A DNA stretch of 64,000 nucleotides, taken from positions 2,046,001-2,110,000 of the forward strand of contig CP129480.1 of assembly GCA_030583885.1 (NCBI GenBank), written 5' to 3'. Below the pieces are notes generated by a model. That model ran no database searches. It saw nothing but the letters and a program-made list of their open reading frames with translations, and had not been told where the DNA came from. The position numbers were made by a program, and so were the translations under genes. The DNA comes from Anaerolineales bacterium (GTDB lineage Bacteria; Chloroflexota; Anaerolineae; Anaerolineales; Villigracilaceae). Of the stretch, positions 35,151 through 43,811 are shown in pieces; within the stretch, counting starts at the first letter, position 1; the number at the start of each line of letters is the position of its first letter.

Positions 35151-35480
35151 ATGGATATAGACGAAAGGACCATCATAAAACGGCAGTATGCTGCATTTTT
35201 CATCGCACTTATAATGTTTATTCCATCACTTTTGTTTTTTGGAACCATATTCCACAACGCGAAATATGGCATGATTGTGCCGCTTGTTATAATGATCTAC
35301 ATTGGCGTCAGCTCGGTAATAAATCGCATTTCCATAATTCGTCCAAAAGGACGAATAAATCATTCGACAGGGAAACAGGCTGTAATTTATGGGGTAATTA
35401 CTCTGGCTGGCTTGATTGCTAATATAATTTTCTTGTTCACCCCCTTCACAGATATACTATTTTCTTGGCTCAACTATTGA
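35151..35480 (+). CDS. Small three-helix membrane protein, candidate immunity protein
   Basis: 109 residues from ATG 35151 behind AGAGGAT. Three to four hydrophobic helices (YAAFFIALIMFIPSLLFFG, MIVPLVIMIYIGVSSVI, AVIYGVITLAGLIANIIFLF). No family recognised. It follows the RHS gene and its lipoprotein on the same strand and in the same AT-rich stretch, where immunity proteins against RHS tips usually sit. Confidence 0.55.
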   Translation: MDIDERTIIKRQYAAFFIALIMFIPSLLFFGTIFHNAKYGMIVPLVIMIYIGVSSVINRISIIRPKGRINHSTGKQAVIYGVITLAGLIANIIFLFTPFTDILFSWLNY

Positions 35481-35686
35481 AAGAGTGTACTTTAACAAGA
35501 GCAGAGATAAGAGCAGGAGAAATGCATTTCAAATTGCCCCTGCATTTATGGATGGCGACATAGCCCGAAAAACATTTCACCGGCTAGCCTCAGTCAACGG
35601 GACAACCACATACCTCGATCGGCGTGGGCCTCTTGGCCCCGCCGAGGATTTGTATCTACCAAATCTACATGGCCAGTGGTGAGAGT
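35481..35686. other. Short unassigned stretch
   Basis: A 65-codon plus frame starting with GTG (35485-35682) reads RDKSRRNAFQIAPAFMDGD and ends LPNLHGQW, with no SD and no match known to me. It may be a fragment left at the border between the RHS locus and the cassette region. Confidence 0.3.
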
Positions 35687-35843
35687 TTATACACGCGAGC
35701 CAATCTGGTCGCGGTTGAAAAATCCTTGTTCTGCAGGGCCTCGCGCATACCGACCCCAATCTGATATGTCAATACCTGCGGCTTGCACAAGGTCGATAAC
35801 CCTGTTTTTACCAATTGGTCGGAGATCATCTTTGAGTGACATA
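35687..35843 (-). pseudogene. N-terminal fragment of a cassette gene (VIDLVQAAGIDxSDW family)
   Basis: 51 residues on the minus strand. MSLKDDLRPIGKNRVIDLVQ and AAGIDISDWGRYARG match the start of a family of larger hypothetical proteins that begin with LRP(F/I)GK.RVIDLV..AGIDVSDW. The frame then stops, so the rest is lost. It begins 13 bases after the attC-like core at 35856-35865, as the first gene of a cassette would. Confidence 0.5.
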
Positions 35844-35855
35844 ATATGATAGGTA

Positions 35856-36074
35856 GCTGCCCAGCGGTTTGCGCCACCGTCCCCTTTAGGGGATACCTGC
35901 GCTATGTCTCGGCAAGCTCGACAACCAGGGCGGGGACGGCGAAGCCGTCCAACCAGAAAAAGGACAAGGCGTAGAAAACTGCTTGGGATTTGCGCACACC
36001 GTCCCTTCGACTGGCAGTCCCCAGCGTCAGGCCGTTCGCCCCGCGAAGACGGGGTGCTTGCTGTGTTGGGCGGC
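35856..36074 (-). repeat. Complete attC-like site A
   Basis: Read on the minus strand it starts GCCGCCCAAC (36065-36074, RYYYAAC type) and ends CGCTGGGCAGC (35856-35866, near GTTRRRY). It contains the hairpins CCCCGTC-TTCG-GGGG-like (36042-36057) and GGACGGC/GCCGTCC (35933-35950). Much of its interior, including CCCAAGCAGTTTTCTACGCC and GGTGGCGCAAACCG, recurs in site B at 36922-37193. It separates two minus-strand genes. Confidence 0.6.
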
Positions 36075-36152
36075 AAAACTCGGAGTAGTAGATCTTCTTG
36101 GAACGCCTACAACTCTGCCATGCTACAATTTCTTGTTGACTTTGATTTTCTT

Positions 36153-36725
36153 TCATGAGTTTAGCTCCACGAATTTTTCGTCAATTAACCGTACAATGCT
36201 GTATTGCCAAGTTGCAGCCAAAAAGCCTAATACACCTCCAATAATAGCAGTTGTTTTGTGTTCTCCAAGAAACGTTAAATCATCTGCTAGAAAAGCAAAA
36301 ATAATAAAGGCTTCAGACACGACATACATGAAATTAAAACTGGAAAATCGATCTCGAATATGCCGTCCCATGGCAATTTGTTCTGGAAGAGTTAAGAAAA
36401 ATTTCGAAACATGCTTGGCAAGATCCCCTCGATAATCGCTCCTTGCTTCCTTACGTGGCTGACCCTTGGCGCCCGCCAGGTAAAAAAGGTAATCAACGAC
36501 TTGCAACACAAAATATCGGTGAAACACGTACCATGCATTGCCTACTGCTAGTGCTATCACTGCCAAGACGATCGTTGAAATGGTGTTGGTTATATCTATG
36601 TATTTTAGCCAGTCTGGAATAGAAAGAGAACTGACAGCAAGGATTATGACTCCTGGAAGAATATGTCGAAATACAGTGCTTAGTGATTCTCGGACGGAGC
36701 CAGCGAAATCTTTGCCTTCGGTCAT
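36153..36725 (-). CDS. Membrane protein of unknown function (cassette gene)
   Basis: 190 residues from ATG 36725 behind AAAGGAGTTAC. Two N-terminal hydrophobic segments (HILPGVIILAVSSLSIPDW, IVLAVIALAVGNAWYVFH) and two C-terminal ones (FMYVVSEAFIIFAFLA, IIGGVLGFLAATWQY). Between them lies a basic cytosolic loop (KGQPRKEARSDYRGDLAKH). No family recognised. It starts 21 bases after an attC-like core (36747) and is followed by site A, the layout of a single-gene cassette. Confidence 0.6.
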   Translation of the reverse strand: MTEGKDFAGSVRESLSTVFRHILPGVIILAVSSLSIPDWLKYIDITNTISTIVLAVIALAVGNAWYVFHRYFVLQVVDYLFYLAGAKGQPRKEARSDYRGDLAKHVSKFFLTLPEQIAMGRHIRDRFSSFNFMYVVSEAFIIFAFLADDLTFLGEHKTTAIIGGVLGFLAATWQYSIVRLIDEKFVELNS

Positions 36726-36746
36726 TTGTAACTCCTTTCAATGTGT

Positions 36747-37193
36747 CGCCCAACGAGACTGTCGAAAAACCCTTTGTTTGAAAAACTTTCACAAAAATCT
36801 CCCACAACAGGCTCAAAAATCGCCAAAATCTTGTTCGTAATACAAAAAACCAGGCTCTTTTTAGCGTTTTTGTCCCACTTTTCAAAAATAATTTTTGAAA
36901 AGTGACTTTTTCGACAGTTTCAACGGTTTGCGCCACCGTCCCCGAGCGCGGCAAGTGGGATCGCGAAGCACGGCGTGAGGGCGGGGACGGCGAAGCCGTC
37001 CAGCCAGAAAAATGCTAAGGCGTAGGAAACTGCTTGGGATAACCGCAGAGTCCCCAGCGTCAGGTGTGTGTGTGATCCAGCGGCCCTAAAAAAGAAACAT
37101 GCCCGACCTTTGGCTGGCAGGGAAATGCCAGCGTTGAAAGGAGTATACCCCTCTGGAAGAAAAACGAACAAGGTGCACGCTTTGTTCGGCGGC
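36747..37193 (-). repeat. attC-like site B, interrupted by a miniature element
   Basis: On the minus strand it opens with GCCGCCGAACAAAGCG (complement of 37178-37193). It passes through CCTGACGCTGGGGACT and GGACGGC/GCCGTCC, reaches GCGCAAACCGTT and, after the inserted element at 36756-36921, ends CGTTGGGCG (36747-36755). Without the insert it is about 280 bases, longer than textbook attC sites but shaped like them. Confidence 0.6.
36756..36921 (-). mobile_element. Miniature inverted-repeat element, copy 1
   Basis: 166 bases with near-perfect ends AGACTGTCGAAAAAC and TTTTTCGACAGTTTC, no coding capacity, and flanked by AACG on both sides (36752-36755 and 36922-36925), which looks like a 4-base target duplication. 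Both ends match copy 2 at 48758-48933 in the opposite orientation, while the centres differ. Confidence 0.7.
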
Positions 37194-37199
37194 TTGTTA

Positions 37200-37568
37200 T
37201 TAAGGCTTGCTAAGGCAAACTAAATCGGGTGCTGCAAAATCAGGTCCATTAAATCCTTCAATGATTCCAAAAGTATCAATGTTTATTGTAGTAATTTCCC
37301 CTTTTCGCACAACAACATCGTCACCAGTTTGCATGAAGCCACGTTCATCCCGCCATATTTCTAAAGAATAGGTGTTTGGTTCAATATTTTCAAAATAAAA
37401 ATTTCCATTTTCATCAGATGTTGCTGTGATTTCTTTTGCTCGGTTTAGACCTAAAATCAATACAACTCTACCGTTGGGTAAGGGTGAATTGCAGGAGGGC
37501 ATAAAGATATGCCCCTTTACATCTCCACCCTTCAACTCCGCAGATGATGGCACAAATCGCAATTGCAA
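37200..37568 (-). pseudogene. Carboxypeptidase-regulatory-like domain protein, 5' end replaced
   Basis: The frame reads GDVKGHIFMPSC, LPNGRVVLILGLNRAKEI, ATSDENGNFYFENIEPNTY and SLEIWRDERG. This is a carboxypeptidase-regulatory/SdrD-like beta-sandwich (GxV ... V.L ... T.tDe.GnFyFe.i.PGtYsL). The first codons (37568 to about 37527) belong to the transposase remnant on the same strand, so the native start and any signal peptide are gone. Site B follows its stop directly. Confidence 0.55.
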
Positions 37569-37665
37569 TGATGTCTATTAATTTGTGGTCTTTTCTCCGA
37601 TCTTTGCGTGGGTCGGTCACTTTGCTGAAATGTTCTTCAATTGCTTCCAACGGCTTCTTCGGCAT
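37527..37665 (-). pseudogene. ISAs1-family transposase, N-terminal remnant
   Basis: MPKKPLEAIEEHFSKVTDP then RKDRRKDHKLIDIIAIAICA and IICGVEGW is the conserved start of ISAs1 transposases (EHF..v.DPR..rrk.HkLidIl.iAicAvicG.egW). The similarity stops at GW (about 37527), where the frame enters the beta-sandwich gene fragment. Only about 46 of some 370 residues are present. Confidence 0.8.
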
Positions 37666-37789
37666 GGCTACCTCCAAGATAGCCAGTTTTACTGTTTTAC
37701 CCTATTTCGGTACCATTTTAGATGCGATTGCCCTGCGTTGTGGATAATTTCAAAAGGAATAACAACAGCAGTGCAGTAAAATAGACTGA

Positions 37790-38530
37790 ATGAAACTTGC
37801 GAAGCCAAACAAAACTCTCCTATTGTTACAAGTCGAACGTCCCATGCTTGGGCTTCGACCGTATTTTTTCGGAAGTTTGTCGGGCTGGCTCATTTTTGGT
37901 CTATTGGGAGCGCTTTCAGCGGATGCAGGCTGGGGAGGGTATGTCTTAATTGCTGGCAGGATCATCGCTTTTACGGCGGGATTGTCGTCCATGCTGCTGG
38001 GGCTCCTCTTGTTGTCCGAATCGCTGGATCATCCTGTGGATCAATGTGTTTTCGACAGATCAACTAGGAGTGTTACATTATCCAAGCGGGTAATGTGGAT
38101 TTTGTGGAGGGAGAGTCGGGAGCAGTACTTGTGTGACGCAATCGCATCCGTGAGAATCAGCCAAAATGAAAACCAGGCGGAACTTGGATTAAACCTTAAG
38201 GATGGGGAAGCCATTCATTTGGGATCTGATAATGGGGAAGGGCATCTCACAGAAATTGCAGAAGAAATGAGCGATTTTTTGGGGCTTCCACTTTGTATCA
38301 GGATTGGCTCACAGCAGATTGAGAAATACTCGCGCAATGCCATGAAAATTCAGCCGCTTTTGTGTTCCCGATGTGGCGGGCAGTTTCCAAAGTTTAATGA
38401 AGACGCCCGGCAGGTTCATTGTGAATATTGTCAAACGTCCTTTGCGCTTATATGGGAAGCTGAACATGTTTCCATAAAACCGCGCCCGGGTGGTGATTTG
38501 AGCGGGAGACACGCACGAAAACTAAAATAG
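37790..38530 (+). CDS. Membrane protein with a C-terminal zinc ribbon
   Basis: 246 residues. Two transmembrane helices near the start (YFFGSLSGWLIFGLLGAL, VLIAGRIIAFTAGLSSMLLG) are followed by a soluble domain with RSVTLSKRVMWILWRE and ASVRISQNENQAELGLNL. A four-cysteine ribbon follows (CSRCGG ... CEYC, about 205-225), probably binding zinc. The end is basic. Family unknown. It is the first of the plus-strand genes of the accessory region. Confidence 0.6.
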   Translation: MKLAKPNKTLLLLQVERPMLGLRPYFFGSLSGWLIFGLLGALSADAGWGGYVLIAGRIIAFTAGLSSMLLGLLLLSESLDHPVDQCVFDRSTRSVTLSKRVMWILWRESREQYLCDAIASVRISQNENQAELGLNLKDGEAIHLGSDNGEGHLTEIAEEMSDFLGLPLCIRIGSQQIEKYSRNAMKIQPLLCSRCGGQFPKFNEDARQVHCEYCQTSFALIWEAEHVSIKPRPGGDLSGRHARKLK

Positions 38531-38594
38531 ATGCAGACAGCAACTTTAAGATTGGTTTTGCAAAATCCAATCCAGTAACTGACGGAGCAGTAAA

Positions 38595-39401
38595 ATGAAT
38601 CCCGATCCTCCTTTGAGCAACCGCGAGAAAGATGTCCTGAAACTGCTTATGCGCGGACAGAGCAACAAGCAGATTGCCCTATCGCTTGGGATTGCCGTCC
38701 GCACGGTTGAGTTTCACTTGAAAAGTATCTATGTCAAATTGAATGTGCGTTCCAGGGTTGAGTTGATCTTGAAACTGGTGAATTCCACAGGCGGCGTAAA
38801 CGGACATCTGTGGGATTCCACAGTTGACGGGATGGGGAAAAACTTCCAAAATGGGAACAGGCTCGCGTCACGAATGAAGCGGGCTGAATCCTTACAAGAT
38901 GCCGTTGTTATCATCGGCAGGGAGTTCAAAATGAAAAATCTGTTCAATACAAAACATGTGCTTGTGGCAGTATCTGCCGCCCTCCTGGCTGGTCTTTTGT
39001 GGGCTTTGATATGGATTGTTACTGGCAATTTCCCCACGCTTCAGGATGCGTTCATCCCAATGATGATCATCCTGCCCATGCTGGGGTTGGCTGTTGGGTT
39101 TGTGGGAAAACAAAGCGACATTGCCCTTCGGAGAGTGTTTTTCAGCGCATTGTCCGGCGCGGCAGTGAGTCCGCTTCTGATCGTTCCGCTCATGCTGCTT
39201 GTTGTTTTTCCGCTTGGAAAACTTGCCGAGCAGATTGGGCTGATCGACCCGGCAACCATGCCAGCGAGTACCGCCACACTCCTGACAATGATTGTCATAT
39301 CTGCAATATGGCTCGTCATCGGGGTTGGCATCGGGATCGCATTGTTGTTTATGGCAATTAAAAAACCGAATCAACACCACGTCTCAGAATATAAGGTGTG
39401 A
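38595..39401 (+). CDS. LuxR-type DNA-binding protein fused to a membrane domain
   Basis: 268 residues. A LuxR/GerE helix-turn-helix forms residues about 6-62 (LSNREKDVLKLLMRGQSNKQ, IALSLGIAVRTVEFHLKSIY, VKLNVRSR). After a linker, four transmembrane helices follow (about 120-260). A DNA-binding domain joined directly to membrane helices suggests a membrane-tethered regulator that responds to envelope state. The combination is uncommon for LuxR-type proteins, where the sensor is usually soluble. Targets unknown. Confidence 0.75.
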   Translation: MNPDPPLSNREKDVLKLLMRGQSNKQIALSLGIAVRTVEFHLKSIYVKLNVRSRVELILKLVNSTGGVNGHLWDSTVDGMGKNFQNGNRLASRMKRAESLQDAVVIIGREFKMKNLFNTKHVLVAVSAALLAGLLWALIWIVTGNFPTLQDAFIPMMIILPMLGLAVGFVGKQSDIALRRVFFSALSGAAVSPLLIVPLMLLVVFPLGKLAEQIGLIDPATMPASTATLLTMIVISAIWLVIGVGIGIALLFMAIKKPNQHHVSEYKV

Positions 39402-39542
39402 AAAACGCAACATGGATAAAGTTTGTTCGTAGACATTAAAAACATTGTTGCGAGCACCCCGAAGCAATCTACCCGTCCTTACGAAAAAAGGAATACTTCC
39501 CCTCGCAGCGACATGCTAAATACTTGAAAGGAATACACAATT

Positions 39543-39725
39543 ATGAATACAAGAATAGCGTGGTTCATCACCATTGTTGCTATTACGGCAACCATTTCAA
39601 TGGCTTTTGTAGCTTATTTGTCTCGTGGCCAGGCAGATTGGATTCAAGCCTTGCTCTTTGGCATGTTGTTCTCCGCGGTCTTTGGCTTTTTATGGTGGAA
39701 ACGAGAGTCGCAAAGAAAGGAATGA
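39543..39725 (+). CDS. Small two-helix membrane protein
   Basis: 60 residues with two hydrophobic helices (WFITIVAITATISMAFVAYL, ALLFGMLFSAVFGFLWW) and a basic end. SD-like GAAAGGA precedes the start. Its stop lies 22 bases before the next gene, which is also a membrane protein. No family recognised. Confidence 0.5.
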   Translation: MNTRIAWFITIVAITATISMAFVAYLSRGQADWIQALLFGMLFSAVFGFLWWKRESQRKE

Positions 39726-39747
39726 GCCTTTCGGGGATGAAGTAAAA

Positions 39748-40422
39748 ATGTCACGACGCTATCCATTCATTCTCGCTCTGTCAATGGCTGCTATCTCCAT
39801 CCTGGCTTTTTTCTTTGAAGCCACTGGGTTGATCTCATACGGGTTGATCATTGTTAGCGTCTGGTCCGCCATTGCCATCGCCGCTGTCTGGGTGATTGTC
39901 TTCGCGTTGCGAAAAGCGGGACTTCTAAAATACTCCTTTCGATTCGGAAGGGGGATGAGATTTCCACTCCTGCTATTTATTACAGGAAGCGTGGGGATAC
40001 TGGTCATGAATCTGTATGCGCCTCCCGCTCTTCCCGCATCGACGTTTCCAATCGGCGAGCAGTTGAGATATATGTACGAAACAGACCAGGAGGATCGGCT
40101 GGCGCTGCGCTTCAGAAATTTGAACGAACGTGATTGGGAACGCCTGGAGCGAGTGCTTGAATTTCACGAGCAGGGCAACATCGCGCGCCCCGAGGAACTT
40201 TATCATGCCGCCACAATCCTCCAACATGGAACCGCGAGCGAGCATTATGAACTTGCGTACCTGCTTGCAAAGCGGGCGAGCGAGGCTGGATATAAAAATG
40301 CGGATGGGTTGTGGAAAAGCGCTTACGACCGCTGGATGCTATCCCTGGGCAAGCCACAGGTCTATGGAACACAATCCACGGCAGTGTTCACCATTTTTGG
40401 CATTTCATTCGAGCAGAAGTAA
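39748..40422 (+). CDS. DUF6624-like membrane protein
   Basis: 224 residues from ATG 39748. Three hydrophobic helices (FILALSMAAISILAFFFEA, LIIVSVWSAIAIAAVWVIV, LLLFITGSVGILVMNLY) precede a C-terminal domain. That domain has AATILQHGTASEHYELAYLL, AKRASEAGY and LGKPQVYGTQ, a pattern shared with DUF6624 proteins (QHG ... yllA ... A...G ... D ... lg..Q.yGTQ). Function of that family is unknown. The first 50 residues are closely similar to the truncated gene at 52412. Confidence 0.65.
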   Translation: MSRRYPFILALSMAAISILAFFFEATGLISYGLIIVSVWSAIAIAAVWVIVFALRKAGLLKYSFRFGRGMRFPLLLFITGSVGILVMNLYAPPALPASTFPIGEQLRYMYETDQEDRLALRFRNLNERDWERLERVLEFHEQGNIARPEELYHAATILQHGTASEHYELAYLLAKRASEAGYKNADGLWKSAYDRWMLSLGKPQVYGTQSTAVFTIFGISFEQK

Positions 40423-40432
40423 GAAGGATATA

Positions 40433-40693
40433 ATGCCCACGGTCATATCATGCCCGAAGGGTACAAATTGCGCTTTCCCCGTTCTCAAAAAAGCGCAATT
40501 TGTGACCGCGCTGGGTATAACGGTGAAACGGAATGCGATTAGCAGAAAAGGTTTCGGTGGTCAGGATAGCCATAATGTTTTTCTGACCCCTGAATTGTTG
40601 GATGCGATCAAAACAAGTTCTTTATTGATCCCCGAAGAAAAGGCGTACATTACCCTTGCGGACGGGCTGCAGTGGTTAAGCAACTCCAAATGA
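40433..40693 (+). CDS. Small protein of unknown function
   Basis: 86 residues behind AAGAAGGA. TNCAFPVLKKAQFVTALG, then GFGGQDSHNVFLTPELLDAI and IPEEKAYITLADGLQWL. No membrane segment and no recognised family. Supported by the SD and its tight spacing (ten bases) to the gene before it. Confidence 0.45.
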   Translation: MPTVISCPKGTNCAFPVLKKAQFVTALGITVKRNAISRKGFGGQDSHNVFLTPELLDAIKTSSLLIPEEKAYITLADGLQWLSNSK

Positions 40694-40730
40694 AACTGTA
40701 ACGAAAGGCTCACTTCACAGACGAAAAAAC

Positions 40731-41603
40731 GTGCCTATCCTTTTAAGTAACATCCCATCCGCAACGCCTGTAGAAGGTCCGTTGTCGCCATTGAATGCGG
40801 CATGGCGCGGCGAATTGCGCCAACCTGCAGAACTGCCGCAAATGGGACACCTTCTGCTCATCTTCCCGCTGGGTGAAACGCGGTTTGCCTGTGCGGGGGT
40901 CACAATCGAATCATCCCAGTATATTTTTCTTGCGCCGACAACGAGCCGCCAGTCGATGAGCCTGCAAGCCATCGGTCCAAAAACGGAGCCGCCCCAGGCG
41001 CTGGTTTTGTTTCTCAGCCCGCCGTTCATGACTGACATGGCGCGCTTTCTCGGCATTCCCGATGACATTCAACAACTTCTGCATGGACACCCCCTCCCGC
41101 AGGGAGATGCCGTCTCCGCCGCCGCTTCAGAACTTGCCCATGCCTGCCACGCCGACCCAGACCTGGACGCCGCCGACGATTTGTTCCTGGAAGTCGTTGG
41201 CGAAGTCCTGCGGCTAATGCGCGTGCGCCATGATGCCCTGCAAAGGATGACAAAACACAAAGACGGTACGGTTGCCGATGTGCTCCCCCGCCTGCTGTTG
41301 GCGCGGCAATTTGTCGAAGCCCGCTGCACTGAGGAATTCAAAACAAAGGATGTCGCCGAACAGGTTGGGCTTTCGGAATTTCACTTTGCGCGCCTGTTCC
41401 GAACCGCCTTTGACGTTTCGCCGCGCCAGCACGTCATCCATTCGAGGCTGGATGCAGCCCGCCGCCTGCTGGTACTGCCCGAAAATACCGTGACGGAAAC
41501 CGCCCTCCGTGTGGGATATGGAAGTCTGAGTTCATTTATCCATGCCTTCTCCAAACGCTTTGGGCTTTCCCCGGCGCAATATCGCGCACAGTTTGAAAAA
41601 TGA
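40731..41603 (+). CDS. AraC-family transcription regulator
   Basis: 290 residues from GTG 40731. The N-terminal half is a cupin-like sensor (QMGHLLLIFPLGETRFACAG). The C-terminal 100 residues are the double helix-turn-helix of AraC proteins: FKTKDVAEQVGLSEFHFARL, FRTAFDVSPRQHV and the signature TALRVGYGSLSSFIHAFSKR, FGLSPAQYR. The ligand is unknown. The next gene is co-directional and may be its target. Confidence 0.85.
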   Translation: MPILLSNIPSATPVEGPLSPLNAAWRGELRQPAELPQMGHLLLIFPLGETRFACAGVTIESSQYIFLAPTTSRQSMSLQAIGPKTEPPQALVLFLSPPFMTDMARFLGIPDDIQQLLHGHPLPQGDAVSAAASELAHACHADPDLDAADDLFLEVVGEVLRLMRVRHDALQRMTKHKDGTVADVLPRLLLARQFVEARCTEEFKTKDVAEQVGLSEFHFARLFRTAFDVSPRQHVIHSRLDAARRLLVLPENTVTETALRVGYGSLSSFIHAFSKRFGLSPAQYRAQFEK

Positions 41604-41687
41604 GCAGGATTCGACAAGCCGCCCCTTCGGTCAGCCTCTATAATGACTGCACAATATTGGCACGCAATTTTGAAGAGGAGAATTCAC

Positions 41688-41990
41688 ATGTCAAGCATCC
41701 AGGCTCGTAACGTCAATCACCCCGAATATCAGGAAAACCTGAACGAGACAAAGTACGCCATCATCCGCGATGCCATTCTGGCTATCCTGCCGCAGAGCGG
41801 AATGTCCTTCGCGGAGTTGGAGGAAAAAGTCCGCGCTTATCTAATCAAGCAAGACGTTTCGATGGTCTTGTTCCCCAAGCCGGGGTCGGTGCGCTGGTAT
41901 ACCAAAGCGGTACAATTGGATTTGGAAGCGCGCGGCATCATTGAGCGTGTTCCCGGCCAGACCCCCATCTGCCTGCGGAGGGCTGCATAA
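41688..41990 (+). CDS. DUF6958-like winged-helix protein
   Basis: 100 residues from ATG 41688 behind GAAGAGGAG. KYAIIRDAILAILPQSGMSF, AELEEKVRAYL, GSVRWYTKAVQLDLEARGII and ERVPGQTP fit the small DUF6958 family, which has a winged-helix shape. It lies after the AraC regulator. Function unknown; DNA binding is plausible from the fold only. Confidence 0.6.
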   Translation: MSSIQARNVNHPEYQENLNETKYAIIRDAILAILPQSGMSFAELEEKVRAYLIKQDVSMVLFPKPGSVRWYTKAVQLDLEARGIIERVPGQTPICLRRAA

Positions 41991-42101
41991 ATCCAGCCAG
42001 CCCAAGCGATTGTTCGGTGGGCAATCAGCAAAAGCCGAATCGCAATTTGATGAAGGTAAAAAATCGAAAATTAGGTCAATAAACCGTGAAGCGGAGAGAA
42101 C

Positions 42102-42968
42102 ATGGAGAAAACGATTATTAAGAAAACTGCTTGGTTCTTGGTTATATGTTTCACCCTAACCTACGGACTCGGATTAATCATCTTTTTGCAAGGCGGGTTG
42201 GAAAAATCGTCTTTACAAGGGTTTATCATGTATATTCCCATGATTAGCGCTTTTTTTGTTCAAAAACTCATCGCAAAAGAACCCCTTCTTAAGGGCGGCA
42301 AACTAGGATTCAGGATTGGAAAGCCAGTATACCTTTTGGCAGCTCCAGTAATTTGCTTAAGTATCCTTGCCGTGATTTATTCAGTAACTTTCCTTCTTAA
42401 CCCTGAATTGTTGGTAAACAAAGATACGTTGGCTGAGAATATTGGGAGAGCCAATATTCCACTGGGTAATATGTCAACCATGCAAGCAATATTAATGATA
42501 TTTGCTCTCAATTTAATACTTGCGCCGATACTCAATCTGCCAATGTTTTTAGGCGAGGAAGTCGGCTGGAGAGGATTTCTTTTCCCTAATTTACTAGCAT
42601 TATTCAAAAAGCCAGGACTTCTTATTGGCGGAATTATCTGGGGTCTCTGGCACCTGCCGATGATTCTGATGGGGCTAAATTACCCTACAAATCCAACGTT
42701 GGGCATTCTGTTTATGGTCATTTTTTGTGTTTCTTGGGGAATTATTATTCAGTTCATTTATCAAGCGAGCGGATCGATCTTCTCTGCCGCTTTAGCTCAT
42801 GGAATTATCAATTGGACTGGAACTACAGTTATGCTCTTTTTGGTGGAAGAAAATAAAATAAACATGTTTCTTGAAGGTCCCACTGGTATAGTCGGGCTTA
42901 TTGTCGTTGCGCCAGTTGCTTTTTATTGTTTCCAAATATATCCTGTAGATCAATCAATGATGACATGA
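42102..42968 (+). CDS. CPBP-family intramembrane metalloprotease
   Basis: 288 residues with about eight hydrophobic helices. The CPBP/Abi motifs are present: GEEVGWRGFLFP (EExxxR) and WGLWHLPMIL (FxxxH-like), followed by a third helix with LAHGIINW. Glu, Glu and His form the metalloprotease site in the membrane. CPBP proteins cleave prenylated or membrane substrates and often give immunity to peptides. It is bordered downstream by an attC-like core at 42981. Confidence 0.85.
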   Translation: MEKTIIKKTAWFLVICFTLTYGLGLIIFLQGGLEKSSLQGFIMYIPMISAFFVQKLIAKEPLLKGGKLGFRIGKPVYLLAAPVICLSILAVIYSVTFLLNPELLVNKDTLAENIGRANIPLGNMSTMQAILMIFALNLILAPILNLPMFLGEEVGWRGFLFPNLLALFKKPGLLIGGIIWGLWHLPMILMGLNYPTNPTLGILFMVIFCVSWGIIIQFIYQASGSIFSAALAHGIINWTGTTVMLFLVEENKINMFLEGPTGIVGLIVVAPVAFYCFQIYPVDQSMMT

Positions 42969-42980
42969 ACTTCGGTGAAC

Positions 42981-43176
42981 GTTAGGCGGCAGGATTAAAT
43001 CATGTCCATTTCTTCATATCTCGAGAAGTTGTCAAAAATTACAGAGGCTATACTACACTCGCCATTTGAGTGGTGTCATGTGAATGGCGGTTCTGTGGTT
43101 CTTCAAGACGCGACAAAGGATGGCGGCACAAAAGGTGGAACTTTTCAAGTCCAGGACTTTGCAATTGCCAAATATC
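42981..43176 (+). repeat. Duplicated cassette start, copy 1 (partner 48935-49130)
   Basis: From the core GTTAGGCGGC through the first 58 codons of the FGE-fold gene, this stretch matches 48935-49130 with a single base difference. Beyond it the two genes drop to distant similarity. The identity begins exactly at the recombination core. Confidence 0.9.
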
Positions 43177-43811
43177 TGATTACAAATGCACAATACCAGC
43201 CATTCGTCGAAGACCCGAACGGTTATTCCAATCACCGCTGGTGGGAATACTCTCCGCAGGCACTGCAATGGAGACAGACGCATAAGAAAGCGCAGGGAAC
43301 CGCATTCGATGGCGCGAAGGTACCCCGCACACGCATCAGTTGGTTTGACAGTATGGCCTTTTGTGCCTGGCTTTCAGAAGTAGTCGCGAGCGCATCTCGT
43401 TTCTCGATCCATGATGTCGCAACTTGGCCGATTCGTTTGCCAAGTGAACCGGAATGGCAACGCGCCGCCCTTGGCGATACTTCCGGCCCGTACCCTTGGG
43501 GAAATTCATCGGTTGATGAAACACGTGCAAACTGTGCCAATTGGGCTAAGCAACCCACAGATGTCGATAGCCATCCCGCTGGCGCAAGCCCTTACGGCGT
43601 GTTCGATATGAGCGGCAATCTCGCCGAGTGGTGTCTGACCAAGTGGGGCACAGACGGGCAGGATGTCACCGGGTACGATTATCGAAACGTTCGTGGTGGT
43701 GCGTGGAATATCGACGCGCAGAATGTGTTTTTGCAAGCGACAGATCGCTATGGACATCCACCGCGTGGCAGGCTGAACGATTTCGGTTTTCGGATAGGCT
43801 TGTATCTGTAG
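43002..43811 (+). CDS. FGE-sulfatase (C-type-lectin fold) protein 1
   Basis: 269 residues. The fold is clear from FAIAKYLITNAQYQPFVEDP, RISWFDSMAFCAWLSE, RLPSEPEWQRAALG, YPWGN, GVFDMSGNLAEWC and VRGGAWNI ... RGRLNDFGFRIG. The active-site cysteines of true formylglycine-generating enzymes are absent from the C-terminal segment, so it is probably a ligand-binding or regulatory member. No signal peptide. Its first 58 residues are nearly identical to those of the second copy at 48956. Confidence 0.85.
   Translation: MSISSYLEKLSKITEAILHSPFEWCHVNGGSVVLQDATKDGGTKGGTFQVQDFAIAKYLITNAQYQPFVEDPNGYSNHRWWEYSPQALQWRQTHKKAQGTAFDGAKVPRTRISWFDSMAFCAWLSEVVASASRFSIHDVATWPIRLPSEPEWQRAALGDTSGPYPWGNSSVDETRANCANWAKQPTDVDSHPAGASPYGVFDMSGNLAEWCLTKWGTDGQDVTGYDYRNVRGGAWNIDAQNVFLQATDRYGHPPRGRLNDFGFRIGLYL

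Noticed and set aside
41995..42030. A further attC-like site (GCCCAAGC ... GTTCGGTGGGC)
   Set aside because: The two boxes are only about 15 bases apart and match the consensus poorly; chance is likely.
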